Origin: JBBPZA01 sp963728925
GTDB taxonomy: Bacteria > Actinomycetota > Thermoleophilia > Solirubrobacterales > Solirubrobacteraceae
Direction: 5' to 3'
Length of the DNA: 64,000 nucleotides
NCBI GenBank assembly: GCA_963728925.1
Contig: CAVSMB010000014.1
Span: 470,762-534,761, forward strand
Shown here: piece by piece, positions 33,801 to 41,879 of the stretch
How positions within the stretch are numbered: position 1 is the stretch's first letter
Layout: the number at the start of each line of letters is the position of its first letter
Program-made: the position numbers and the translations under genes
The notes under the pieces: generated by a model
The model's input: the letters and a program-made list of their open reading frames with translations, nothing else
What the model was told of the DNA's origin: nothing
The model's database searches: none

Positions 33801-34405
33801 TGCACCCGAGCGAGGTGGAGGTCGAGGACCTGCGTGGACTGGTGCGCGGCTTCGCGGCGAGCGCGCTGCGAGGCCGCCTCGCGGCCGCCGACACGCTGGC
33901 CCGCGAGGAGCGCTTCGCCTTCCTGCTGGCGCCCGGAAGGCTCCTCGTCACCGGGGTGATGGACGTGCTCGCGCGGGAGGGGAGCGGCGCGCTCGTCGTC
34001 GACTACAAGTCCGACCAGCTCGCCGGGCGCGCGCCGGCGGCACTGGTGACGCGCGAGTATTCCGTCCAGCGGCTCGTCTACGCGCTCGCGGCGCTGCGCG
34101 CAGGCCACACCGCCGTCGAAGTGGTGCACTGCTTCCTCGAGCGCCCCGACGCGACCGTCGCCGCCTCCTTCGCCGCGGCCGACGTCCCGGCGCTGGAGCG
34201 CGAGCTCGAGGCGCTGGCGGCGGGGATCGTCGAGGGCCGCTTCGCGCCGGCCGCCGAGCCCCACCGCGAGCTCTGCCTCACCTGCCCGGGTCGCGCCGCG
34301 CTGTGCTCGTGGGACGAGGGGATGACGTTGCGCCCGTCGCCCCACACGGAGGGCGGGACGGCGGCCGCGTCCGACCTACCTCAGAACCGTCGTCCGATGC
34401 CGTAG
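30851..34405 (+). CDS. addA: AddA-like UvrD helicase-nuclease with second Fe-S-type nuclease domain
   Basis: 1184-aa partner of the preceding gene. Superfamily 1 helicase motifs are intact: Walker A SATAGSGKTSVMVERF near 39, Ia LLAITFTDKAAAELRERI, Walker B VMVDEFQDVNP near 355, motif V/VI regions TVHRAKGLEFGVV near 715 and RRLFYVAMTRAQRRL near 785. The C-terminal nuclease has VTGVMDVLAREGSGALVVDYK near 1035-1055 and EYSVQRLVYAL. A Cys near 915 (GRCGYRF) and C-x2-C-x6-C near 1141-1153 suggest a 4Fe-4S staple here too, which B. subtilis AddA lacks. The frame upstream of 30851 is a shadow of addB. Confidence 0.85.
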   Translation: MRVATGGRPFDPALGAGGRPLTAEQRAAIEDRVGSLLLSATAGSGKTSVMVERFVRLALSDEAPVTQLLAITFTDKAAAELRERIRERFEELGDADRAREAQSAHVSTIHGFCAGLLRAEALRAGLDPRFEVLDERRAGRLAREAFEQALEERLEAGGAQALDVVAAYGTGEVRAMVLGAHERLRSRGEARPDLPEPGPLDDPGAARAALLSAAEALAAELGTAVEPGQAIADAAARLADCRAFAAALDERVPEGGELRPFAPNGARADALRTPAAEAYREAFARFRQACVDHHALQLLDHLRELLRAFGRRYAAIKHERSGLDFADLELEALALLRGHEEVRERTARRFAHVMVDEFQDVNPLQLALLELLDRGNLFEVGDELQSIYRFRHADVALFRERRAGRTAAARARELTVNFRSEPELLNALDLAFGGVFGDAFTPLVPGTGPAGPGDVEPVELLVTGKDGWAEVGLGETLPSSALWRLAEARLLAQRLAELVEAGTPQGDIVVLSRAATDLGLYERALEDQGLRTYLIGGRGFWSARQVQDVVAYLALLANPRDELRLYEVLASPMAGASSDELALLAAEAQAQGRPAWEVLEDRPDPRFAAFVARFAAHREAAPRLALDALIDRVVRETGYDLAVLRMPGGRRRLANVRKLMRLARQWEEAEGRDVRGLVDLVRELAGEDVVGEDREAQAPVEGEALDAIRLMTVHRAKGLEFGVVCVADLGREPVNGGQHLRLGADGRVGLRTPWADGGRESAFAWAALGQQDREAEAAEERRLFYVAMTRAQRRLILSGATDVEAWREGRPRREPLVWIARALDPGLAQRLTDAAPDRAWTEEREGWSARLRARLNTPGTVGRVLEERALAPAVPERAAPDPIAPPAPGEPVASPAPPAPPVDSLSYSSLEEYGRCGYRFHLQRVLGLPDVAAGPAAAGERAPGLSAAQRGVVAHALLERLDLGAAAEPPPPAEVRRVAALDGLHPSEVEVEDLRGLVRGFAASALRGRLAAADTLAREERFAFLLAPGRLLVTGVMDVLAREGSGALVVDYKSDQLAGRAPAALVTREYSVQRLVYALAALRAGHTAVEVVHCFLERPDATVAASFAAADVPALERELEALAAGIVEGRFAPAAEPHRELCLTCPGRAALCSWDEGMTLRPSPHTEGGTAAASDLPQNRRPMP

Positions 34406-34536
34406 CCGCCGGTCGAGATGCCGGCCAGCAGCACGAGAACGGCTACGACGACCCCCACGATCGCGGGCAGGCCGAGCGCTACGCAGATTGCGTAGACCAA
34501 GGCCGCGAACAGGATTGCGATGATCACGCCGATCAT
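34381..34536 (-). CDS. Two-helix small membrane protein
   Basis: 51-aa protein consisting almost wholly of two hydrophobic helices (about 2-20 and 23-42, LPAIVGVVVAVLVLLAG) and a short GGYGIGRRF end. GGAGGGAG lies about 10 bases before the ATG, a good ribosome site. It overlaps the 3' end of the convergent addA by 25 bases. Function unknown; such mini-proteins are common stress or envelope proteins, but nothing here decides this. Confidence 0.6.
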   Translation of the reverse strand: MIGVIIAILFAALVYAICVALGLPAIVGVVVAVLVLLAGISTGGYGIGRRF

Positions 34537-34610
34537 GTCTTGACTCCCTCCTCCGTGACGGATGGGTCGGCGTGAGGGTGCCCGCGAACGGCGACGCGCC
34601 AAACCGGCTT

Positions 34611-34771
34611 TCAGGACCTCGGCAGGAGTGCGTGGCCGTCGGCGACTCCGCGCGCCACGTCGTAGAGCTTTCGGTTGTGTTTGCCCGTGCATGGTCGCGC
34701 AGGCGACCGAAGGCCGCATCGTCGCCGACCTCGTGGCGCTCCCAGACGATGCCCTTGGCGCGCTCGATCAC
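34611..34771 (-). pseudogene. ANTAR-domain RNA-binding regulator, frameshifted
   Basis: The minus strand encodes an ANTAR-like three-helix domain: VIERAKGIVWERHEVGDDAA, FGRLRDHARA, then in another frame NRKLYDVARGVADGHALLPRS and a stop at 34611. Adding one base near 34674-34686 joins the two halves as HARANNNRKLYDVA. ANTAR domains bind paired hairpins in mRNA leaders to prevent termination. The piece is only a domain long; either it is a small ANTAR protein with a frame error or a remnant. It faces the sugar-transport operon divergently. Confidence 0.5.
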
Positions 34772-34803
34772 CGCCCCCGGTTTGTGGCGTTTGTGGTAAG
34801 GGT

Positions 34804-36057
34804 ATGGCCGCACCGATGCTCGGGAGAGGGGTCATCGCAGCGGCCGCCGCCTTCGTTGCGGTCGCGGTCGCCGCGTGTGGCGGCGGGAGCTCGGGCGGCC
34901 CGGCCAAGCTCAACCTGTGGGTCTTCAACGAGCCCTCGGGCTCGTTCACCGGCGCCGCCGACCGCTGCAGCGCCGCCTCCAACGGGCGCTACAAGATCAC
35001 CTTCAACGCGCTCTCCAACGACGCCGACCAGCAACGCCAGCAGCTCGTCCGCCGCCTGGCCGCCAAGGACTCGACCATCGACCTGCTGGGCATGGACGTC
35101 GTGTGGACGGCGGAGTTCGCCGAGGCCAAGTGGATCAAGCCGTGGTCGGTCGCCGCGGCGGCCGCCGTGAAGAAGGGCACGCTGGCCGGCCCGCTGGCCA
35201 CCGCGACCTACAAGGGCCGCCTGTGGGCGGCGCCCGCGAACACCAACACCCAGCTGCTGTGGTACCGCAAGGACCTCGTCAAGAAGCCGGCGAGCACGTG
35301 GGACGCGCTCATCGCCCAAGCCTCGGCGCTGCCCAAGTCCAACCTGATCGAGATCCAGGGCGCCCAGTACGAGGGCACGATGGTGTGGTTCAACTCGCTC
35401 GTGCAGTCGGCCGGGGGAACGATCGTCGAGGGCACGAAGGTGACGCTCAGCAACCCGTCCGGGACGCGGGCGGCGGGGATCATGAAGAAGCTCGCGACCT
35501 CCAAGGCCGGCGACCCCGGCATCTCCGCCCAGAAGGAAGACCAGAACCGCCTCGCCTTCGAGGCTGGCAACGCGGCCTTCGAGATCAACTACCCCTTCAT
35601 CTACCCGAGCGCGAAGGACGCCGCGCCGCAGATCTTCAAGAACCTCGCGTGGGCCCCGTACCCCAGCGTGAACCCGGGCGGGCCGAACAAGGCGCCGATC
35701 GGCGGCATCAACTGGGGCGTCGGCAACTACACCAAGCACTCGGCCGAGGCCTTCCAGGCGGCCGCGTGCCTGCGCAACTCACAGAACCAGAAGGAGGCGG
35801 CGATCAAGGGCGGCCTGCCGCCGACGCTGAACTCGCTCTACAGCGACCCGTCGCTCGTGAAGGTGTACCCGTTCGCCGGGCTGATCCGCCAGCAGGTCTC
35901 GACCGGCGCCGTGCGCCCCGTCACGCCGGCCTACGCCGATGTCTCGCTGGCCGTATACAAGACGGTGTCGCCGCCGACGGCCATCCAGCTCAAGGGCTTC
36001 GTTCCCACCCTGCGCTCGAGGCTCTCTGACGCGCTGGAGTCCAAGGGGCTCTTCTGA
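34804..36057 (+). CDS. lpqY: Trehalose-type substrate-binding lipoprotein (LpqY-like)
   Basis: 417-aa lipoprotein of an ABC sugar importer. The signal peptide ends in a lipobox (VAVAACGGG). The mature part resembles mycobacterial LpqY: a Cys in GAADRCSAASNGRYKI, then QRQQLVRRLAAKDSTIDLLG and MDVVWTAEFAEAKWI, a motif that LpqY uses near the sugar. LpqY recovers trehalose released during mycolate metabolism; this organism need not make mycolates, so trehalose or another disaccharide is inferred. A second ATG at 34816 is possible. A doubled GTTTGTGG (34780-34797) lies just upstream and could be an operator. It heads lpqY-sugA-sugB-sugC. Confidence 0.85.
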   Translation: MAAPMLGRGVIAAAAAFVAVAVAACGGGSSGGPAKLNLWVFNEPSGSFTGAADRCSAASNGRYKITFNALSNDADQQRQQLVRRLAAKDSTIDLLGMDVVWTAEFAEAKWIKPWSVAAAAAVKKGTLAGPLATATYKGRLWAAPANTNTQLLWYRKDLVKKPASTWDALIAQASALPKSNLIEIQGAQYEGTMVWFNSLVQSAGGTIVEGTKVTLSNPSGTRAAGIMKKLATSKAGDPGISAQKEDQNRLAFEAGNAAFEINYPFIYPSAKDAAPQIFKNLAWAPYPSVNPGGPNKAPIGGINWGVGNYTKHSAEAFQAAACLRNSQNQKEAAIKGGLPPTLNSLYSDPSLVKVYPFAGLIRQQVSTGAVRPVTPAYADVSLAVYKTVSPPTAIQLKGFVPTLRSRLSDALESKGLF

Positions 36058-37004
36058 TGAGCGAGACCACGGCAGTAGGCGCTCCCGCCGCGACCGAGGC
36101 GCCCAAGCGCAAGAAGATCACCGACCGCGCGAAGGCGGAGCGTCGCCTGGGGTGGATGCTCTGCGCCCCCGCCGCGATCGTCATGTTGCTGGTGACCGCC
36201 TACCCCGTCGGCTACGCGGTCTACCTGTCGGTGCAGCGCGCCGACCTGCGCTTCCCCGACCAGAACGCGTGGGTCGGGCTGGACAACTACATCACCGTGC
36301 TGAGCTCGAGCCTGTGGTGGGCGGACGTGTGGCACACGCTGATCATCACGGTCGTCTCGGTGGCCATCGAGCTCGTTCTCGGGATGCTGCTCGCGCTGGT
36401 CATGCACCGCGCGATCTTCGGGCGCGGCTTCGTCCGCACCTCGGCCCTGATCCCCTACGGCATCGTCACCGTGGTCGCCGCCTTCGCGTGGCGGTTCGCG
36501 TGGTCGAGCAGCCAGGGAGGGTTCGTCCCCAAGGTCTTCGGCTGGGACTTCGACCCGACCGACCTCACGCACCCCTTCTGGAACTTCGTGATCGTCATCG
36601 CCACCGAGGTGTGGAAGACGACGCCGTTCATGGCCCTGCTCTTGCTCGCCGGGCTCACGCTCGTGCCCGACGAGCTCAACGAGGCGGCAAGGGTGGACGG
36701 CGCGAGCGGATGGCAGCGGTTCTGGCGGATCACCATCCCCTTGATGAAGCCGGCGATCCTCGTCGCGCTGCTCTTCCGCACGCTCGACGCCTTCCGGATC
36801 TTCGACTCGGCCTTCATCATCTCCAACGGCAACAACCCGAACATCGAGACGGTCTCGATCCTGAACTTCAATCAGCTGCTGACGCGCCTCAACCTGGGAC
36901 TGGGGTCGGCGATCTCGGTGCTCATCTTCCTGTGCGTCGTGTTCATCGCCTTCCTCTTCGTCAAGGGCCTGGGCACCTCGGTGGCCCGGGAGCGGGGAGA
37001 GTGA
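36057..37004 (+). CDS. sugA: Sugar ABC transporter permease (SugA/MalF type)
   Basis: 315-aa inner-membrane permease with about six membrane segments after a ~30-residue Lys/Arg-rich cytoplasmic start. The EAA loop that docks to the ATPase is ELNEAARVDGASGWQRFWRI near 215. The ATG overlaps the lpqY stop by one base (TGATG). Fits SugA in gene order. Confidence 0.9.
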   Translation: MSETTAVGAPAATEAPKRKKITDRAKAERRLGWMLCAPAAIVMLLVTAYPVGYAVYLSVQRADLRFPDQNAWVGLDNYITVLSSSLWWADVWHTLIITVVSVAIELVLGMLLALVMHRAIFGRGFVRTSALIPYGIVTVVAAFAWRFAWSSSQGGFVPKVFGWDFDPTDLTHPFWNFVIVIATEVWKTTPFMALLLLAGLTLVPDELNEAARVDGASGWQRFWRITIPLMKPAILVALLFRTLDAFRIFDSAFIISNGNNPNIETVSILNFNQLLTRLNLGLGSAISVLIFLCVVFIAFLFVKGLGTSVARERGE

Positions 37005-37008
37005 TGGC

Positions 37009-37839
37009 ATGACCACTGGAGGAGCCGGCCGCGGCCGCTGGGGGCTCGCGATCTTCATCGTCTTCGTGCTCTCGATCTTCCCCGTCTTCTGGATCCTGAT
37101 GCTGTCGCTGAAGTCACCGGCGACCGTGGCCGACGGGCGCCTGATCCCGAAGGAGTGGTCGACGGAGAGCTACAGCGGCATCTTCAAGCAGGACGTCTTC
37201 ACGAGCGCGCTGGTCAACTCGATCGGCATCGCGCTGATCTCGACCTTCATCGCCGTCCTGCTCGCCTCGGCCGCCGCCTACGCGATCGCCCGGCTGGAGT
37301 TCCCGGGCAAGACGCTGCTCCTCACCGCTGCGCTCGCGATCGCCATCTTCCCGTCGATCGCGATCGTCGGCCCGCTCTACGACATGTGGCGCAACCTCGG
37401 GCTCTACGACACGTGGCCCGGCCTGATCATCCCGTACATGACCTTCACGCTGCCGCTGGCGATCTACGTGCTCTCGGCCTTCTTCCGGGAGATCCCGTGG
37501 GAGCTCGAGCAGGCGGCGCAGATCGACGGGGCGACGCCGTTCCAGGCCTTTACGAAGGTCATAGCGCCGCTCGCCGCGCCCGGCGTCTTCACCACGGCGA
37601 TCCTGGTCTTCATCTTCGCCTGGAACGACTTCGTGTTCGCCGTCTCGCTCACCTCGACGAGCGCGGCCCAGACCGTCCCGGCGGCGATCTCGCAGTTCCC
37701 GGGCGCCTCCCAGTTCACGGCACCGACCGGCTCGATCGCCGCCGCGGCGATCATCGTCACCATCCCCATCGTCATCATGGTCCTCTTCTTCCAGCGCCGG
37801 ATCGTCGCGGGGCTGACCGCGGGCGCGGTGAAGGGCTAG
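37009..37839 (+). CDS. sugB: Sugar ABC transporter permease (SugB/MalG type)
   Basis: 276-aa permease with six membrane segments. The EAA loop is ELEQAAQIDGATPFQAFTKV near 165, followed by the MalG-type IAPLAAPGVFTTAIL. It starts 4 bases after sugA, so they are co-translated. Partner of SugA in forming the trans-membrane channel. Confidence 0.9.
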   Translation: MTTGGAGRGRWGLAIFIVFVLSIFPVFWILMLSLKSPATVADGRLIPKEWSTESYSGIFKQDVFTSALVNSIGIALISTFIAVLLASAAAYAIARLEFPGKTLLLTAALAIAIFPSIAIVGPLYDMWRNLGLYDTWPGLIIPYMTFTLPLAIYVLSAFFREIPWELEQAAQIDGATPFQAFTKVIAPLAAPGVFTTAILVFIFAWNDFVFAVSLTSTSAAQTVPAAISQFPGASQFTAPTGSIAAAAIIVTIPIVIMVLFFQRRIVAGLTAGAVKG

Positions 37840-37857
37840 AGAGCAAGGAGCCTCGCA

Positions 37858-39065
<1,208 letters not shown>

Positions 39066-39066
<1 letters not shown>

Positions 39067-39077
39067 TAGACGCGTCC
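39066..39077 (+). repeat. IS630 left terminal inverted repeat
   Basis: GTAGACGCGTCC; the preceding TA (39064-39065) is the target duplication. Confidence 0.85.
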
Positions 39078-39091
39078 GGAAGTTCTGAGCG

Positions 39092-39656
39092 TTAGGCCGC
39101 GTGCTGGAGGTGGTGTTCGCGGTCGGCGATCTTGGCAAGGACGCGGTCGAGGTCGTGGCGCGTGAAGGTCCACTCGAACGGTCGGGCGATCTGGCGGTAG
39201 TGTCGGCCGAAGGTCAGCAGCCGCTCGGCGAGCGCGTCGAGATCGGCGAAGTCGTTGGGCGTGAGCGCCTTGCGTTGCAAGATCGAGAAGAACAGCTCGG
39301 CCTGGTTGAGCCAAGAGGCGTGGATCGGCAGATGGATCAGGCGGGCGTGCTCGTAGGCGTCCTGCATCCGTTTGATCGAGGTCTTGCCGGCGTGGCTTGA
39401 GCCGTTGTCGACGATCCAGAACACCCGTCGTGCCGACTTGTAGGGCTCGGTGGTCATGACCTGGTCGACGAGCCGGCCGAACGGCTCGATCCCGGTCTTG
39501 GCCTCGACGCGATCAAAGAGGTTGGCATGGTGGACGTCCCAGGCGGCCAGGTAGGCCAGCGTCCCGCCGCGGCGGTACTCAAACTCGACCAGCGCCGGAC
39601 GCCCCGGCCCGACCGGGACGGTCTCGTGGCGGCGCCCGAGCGCCTGCAGCTGGGAT
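39092..39656 (-). pseudogene. IS630 transposase, C-terminal fragment
   Basis: Encodes the C-terminal two thirds of the DDE domain: SQLQALGRRHETVPVGPGRP, DVHHANLFDRVE, the second catalytic Asp in WIVDNGSSHAGK and the Glu in HASWLNQAELFFSIL, ending EHHLQHAA. It is in frame with its 5' part if the nested element (39657-41879, less one core) is removed: ADE-K-SQLQ. No start codon fits the break, so it is inactive, though an internal ATG near 39457 opens a short frame. Confidence 0.88.
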
Positions 39657-41330
39657 TTCTCGACTACCTGAACGCAGTAGATAACCGGGGGGTTGGGCGC
39701 CGGTGGGGATCGGGATGGAGTGGCGGATCGTGACGTCGTCTTCGCCGATCAGCACCTCGCGGACGACGAGCCGGATGATCTGTTGGCGTTGGTCGACGGT
39801 CAGGCTCTCGGCGTTGGCGGCGAGCCGCGCGCGGAAGCCTTCGAGCGTTTCGGTGAGCTTGAGGTAGGTCTCGGCGTCGTGCAGGTCGGCGTCGAGCGCG
39901 TCCAGTTGGGCCTGCACGGTGGCCTCGCGTTTGCGCAGCTCGGACGTGCGAGCGCGGAGTTCCTCGAGCGTGATCAGCTGCTCCTGGTAGCCGTCCAGCA
40001 GCCGGCGCAGCGCGGTCTGAGCGCGGGCGAGGTCGCGCTCGAGCGCGTCCCGACGCCCGGTAGCAGGGTGCGTCGCACGCATCGTTTGAAGCCGGCGATC
40101 GATCTCGGTCTGGATCAGTGTCGGGTCCTCGAGCAGCCCGAGCACTCGGCTCCAGACGAGCTCGTCGACCTCTGCGAGGCGGACCGGTCGGTTCTCGCAG
40201 ACGCGCCCTTCGGGGCGGCGGTGGCCGTCGGTGCCCGAGCAGCGGTAGTACTCGCGCAGCTTCCCGTTCTTGCTGCGCGTCGAGCAGCGGTAGTACGCGT
40301 AGCCGCAGTGGCGACAGACGAGGATCCCCTGCAGCAGCGACGGGCGCTTGGTGTTGCGCGGCGAGATGATCCGGTTGCGCTCCAGTCGCTGTTGAACCAG
40401 TTCGAACTGCTCGGCGGTCACGAGCGCCGGTACCGCGATCGGCTTCCACTGCTCGGGCGCCGCATGCTCGCGCGAGGTCCGGGCGGAGCGCTGTCGCCGC
40501 AGGCGCGATTGACGCGTGGCGCGGACGGGCGCGCCGGTCGCGTGCGTCTTGCCGTAGGCAGCCTGCCCGGCATACGCGGGATTGCGGAGCATCCCCCAGA
40601 TGGTGGCGTTGTTCCAGCCCGTCCCGCCGGTTCTGGTCGACACGCCCTGCTGCGAGAGCCAGCGCGCGATCTTCGCGATCGACTCGCCGTCCTCGAGGTA
40701 GCGACGGAAGATCTCGCGTACGACCGGCGCCTCGGTCTCGTCGATCTCGAAGAACGCGTCCGCGTGCTCGGAGCGCTTCACATAGCGGTAGCCATACGGC
40801 GCGCGAGCCATGACCGACACCGCGCCGGCCCGAGCGCGATGCAGCTTCCCGCGACGACAGCGCTCCGCGATCTGCGCCCGCTCGTACTCGGCGATCATTC
40901 CCTGGAACTGGCGCAGCAGCTCATCCTCAGGGGTGCCGGAGCGCTCGGGCTCCTTCGCGAAGATCACCTCGACGCCGGCGCGCTGGAACTCTTCGAGCAG
41001 CAGCACCTGGTAGGCGTACCGGCGCGCGAGCCGGTCCGGCGCATGACACAGGAGCACCTCGAAGCGGCCCTCGACGGCCAGATCGCGCAATCGCTCAAGC
41101 TCCGGGCGGCGCAACACCGCGCCCGAGACGCCCTCGTCCTCGAACACCAGATCGTCGGTGACCAGCAGCCCGCGCGCGGCAGCAAGCTCACGCAGCGCGA
41201 CGGTCTGGCTCTGAATCGTCTGCTCGCGACGCTGACGATCCGAGGACACCCGCGCGTAGATCGCAGCCACCCGGCGCGACCGCCCCGTCGACCGCCCGAC
41301 CATGCCGCCGCTGCTGCTCTCGCTCATCAT
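39579..41330 (-). CDS. Large serine recombinase of the nested element
   Basis: 583-aa serine recombinase. The catalytic domain begins VAAIYARVSSDRQ (catalytic Ser near 29), with LLCHAPDRLARRYAYQ near 95 and GMIAEYERAQIAERCRRG near 145. A Recombinase domain follows (about 170-290, APYGYRYV, WNNATIWGMLRNPAYAGQAAYGK), then a zinc ribbon (CRHCGYAYYRC, about 345-400) and a coiled-coil C-terminus. The final ~27 residues lie beyond the element's left end in IS630 DNA; in a circular form the frame would read through the joined site and end after about 24 other residues. The start may be either of two adjacent ATGs. Confidence 0.9.
   Translation of the reverse strand: MMSESSSGGMVGRSTGRSRRVAAIYARVSSDRQRREQTIQSQTVALRELAAARGLLVTDDLVFEDEGVSGAVLRRPELERLRDLAVEGRFEVLLCHAPDRLARRYAYQVLLLEEFQRAGVEVIFAKEPERSGTPEDELLRQFQGMIAEYERAQIAERCRRGKLHRARAGAVSVMARAPYGYRYVKRSEHADAFFEIDETEAPVVREIFRRYLEDGESIAKIARWLSQQGVSTRTGGTGWNNATIWGMLRNPAYAGQAAYGKTHATGAPVRATRQSRLRRQRSARTSREHAAPEQWKPIAVPALVTAEQFELVQQRLERNRIISPRNTKRPSLLQGILVCRHCGYAYYRCSTRSKNGKLREYYRCSGTDGHRRPEGRVCENRPVRLAEVDELVWSRVLGLLEDPTLIQTEIDRRLQTMRATHPATGRRDALERDLARAQTALRRLLDGYQEQLITLEELRARTSELRKREATVQAQLDALDADLHDAETYLKLTETLEGFRARLAANAESLTVDQRQQIIRLVVREVLIGEDDVTIRHSIPIPTGAQPPGYLLRSGSREIPAAGARAPPRDRPGRAGASGAGRV
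39657..39686. other. Left attachment site of the nested element
   Basis: Core TTCTCG (39657-39662), spacer, then arm AACGCAGTAGATAACC (39671-39686). Bases left of the core belong to IS630. Confidence 0.8.
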
Positions 41331-41448
41331 CCCTCCGCTCGTTGCCCGTCACACGGCGCCGCTCGGGCGCCAAGATCACATACGCCTGCGCCAGCCGCGC
41401 GTCGGCGAGCCGGTCACCGACGAACTCGATCTCAACGCGCCTGGCCAC
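41188..41448 (-). CDS. Short frame overlapping recombinase start
   Basis: 86 codons from GTG. The first ~40 residues, ARRVEIEFVGDRLADARLAQ and AYVILAPERRR, read like real protein; the rest runs inside the recombinase gene in another frame. Overlaps the end of the upstream small gene by 17 bases. It may encode a short protein coupled to the recombinase; evidence is thin. Confidence 0.3.
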   Translation of the reverse strand: MARRVEIEFVGDRLADARLAQAYVILAPERRRVTGNERRDDEREQQRRHGRAVDGAVAPGGCDLRAGVLGSSASRADDSEPDRRAA

Positions 41449-41737
41449 CGGGCCGCTCGCCGGCCTGCTCGAGGTACCCGGCCACCGCCGCAGCCGTCGC
41501 CGCGCTCAACGACACACCACTCGCCAGCGCGCGCTCGCGCAGACCAGCGATCAATGACGGCGCCAACCTCACCGTGAACACCACCGAGCGCTCCGGCACC
41601 ACCACACCATCCGGCCGCGCCAACGCCTCGTTCACGTACCGACGGCCCTGGCGCTCGGACAGACCGTACTCCGACCGCAACACACGAACCGCGTCCGCCG
41701 GCGAGAGCTCGACCAACAACACGACCGCGCGGTTCAC
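41432..41737 (-). CDS. Small RHH-like DNA-binding protein of the nested element
   Basis: 101-aa protein starting GTG. The N-terminal half (SPADAVRVLRSEYGLSERQG, RRYVNEALARP) looks like a helix-turn-helix region; the second half (VVFTVRLAPSLIAGLRERAL, ASGVSLSAATAAAVAGYLEQ) has the strand-helix-helix pattern of ribbon-helix-helix repressors. It lies upstream of the recombinase on the same strand and is likely to regulate the element or direct excision. No family recognised with certainty. Confidence 0.55.
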   Translation of the reverse strand: MNRAVVLLVELSPADAVRVLRSEYGLSERQGRRYVNEALARPDGVVVPERSVVFTVRLAPSLIAGLRERALASGVSLSAATAAAVAGYLEQAGERPGGQAR

Positions 41738-41851
41738 CCGAACCGCGTACTCGTCGGCATGAGCACGACAGCAACGCCATCAGCCCCACAGATACAACGC
41801 GTCACGGCAGACTCCTCCCCACCGGACGCCCAACCAGCGCCTCGAACTCGA

Positions 41852-41879
41852 AGTTACCTACTGCGTTGGTGTCTTCTCG
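41852..41879. other. Right attachment site of the nested element
   Basis: Arm AGTTACCTACTGCGTT (41852-41867), spacer GGTGTC, core TTCTCG (41874-41879). The arm is the reverse complement of the left arm at 14 of 16 bases, including ten in a row (CTACTGCGTT). Bases right of the core belong to IS630. Confidence 0.8.

Larger units (their letters stand above)
39657..41879 (-). mobile_element. 2.2-kb serine-recombinase element nested in IS630
   Basis: Bounded by a 6-base direct repeat TTCTCG at 39657-39662 and 41874-41879, giving a 2217-base unit. It carries a large serine recombinase, a small ribbon-helix-helix-type protein and an overlapping short frame, with no obvious cargo. Deleting one unit restores the IS630 reading frame exactly. 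Joining the two ends rebuilds a 52-base attP with near-palindromic arms. Nothing else is known to me of this element type. Confidence 0.85.

Noticed and set aside
39579..41879. Serine recombinase as the integrase of a prophage
   Set aside because: Only 2.2 kb separates its two attachment sites and no phage structural or replication gene is present.
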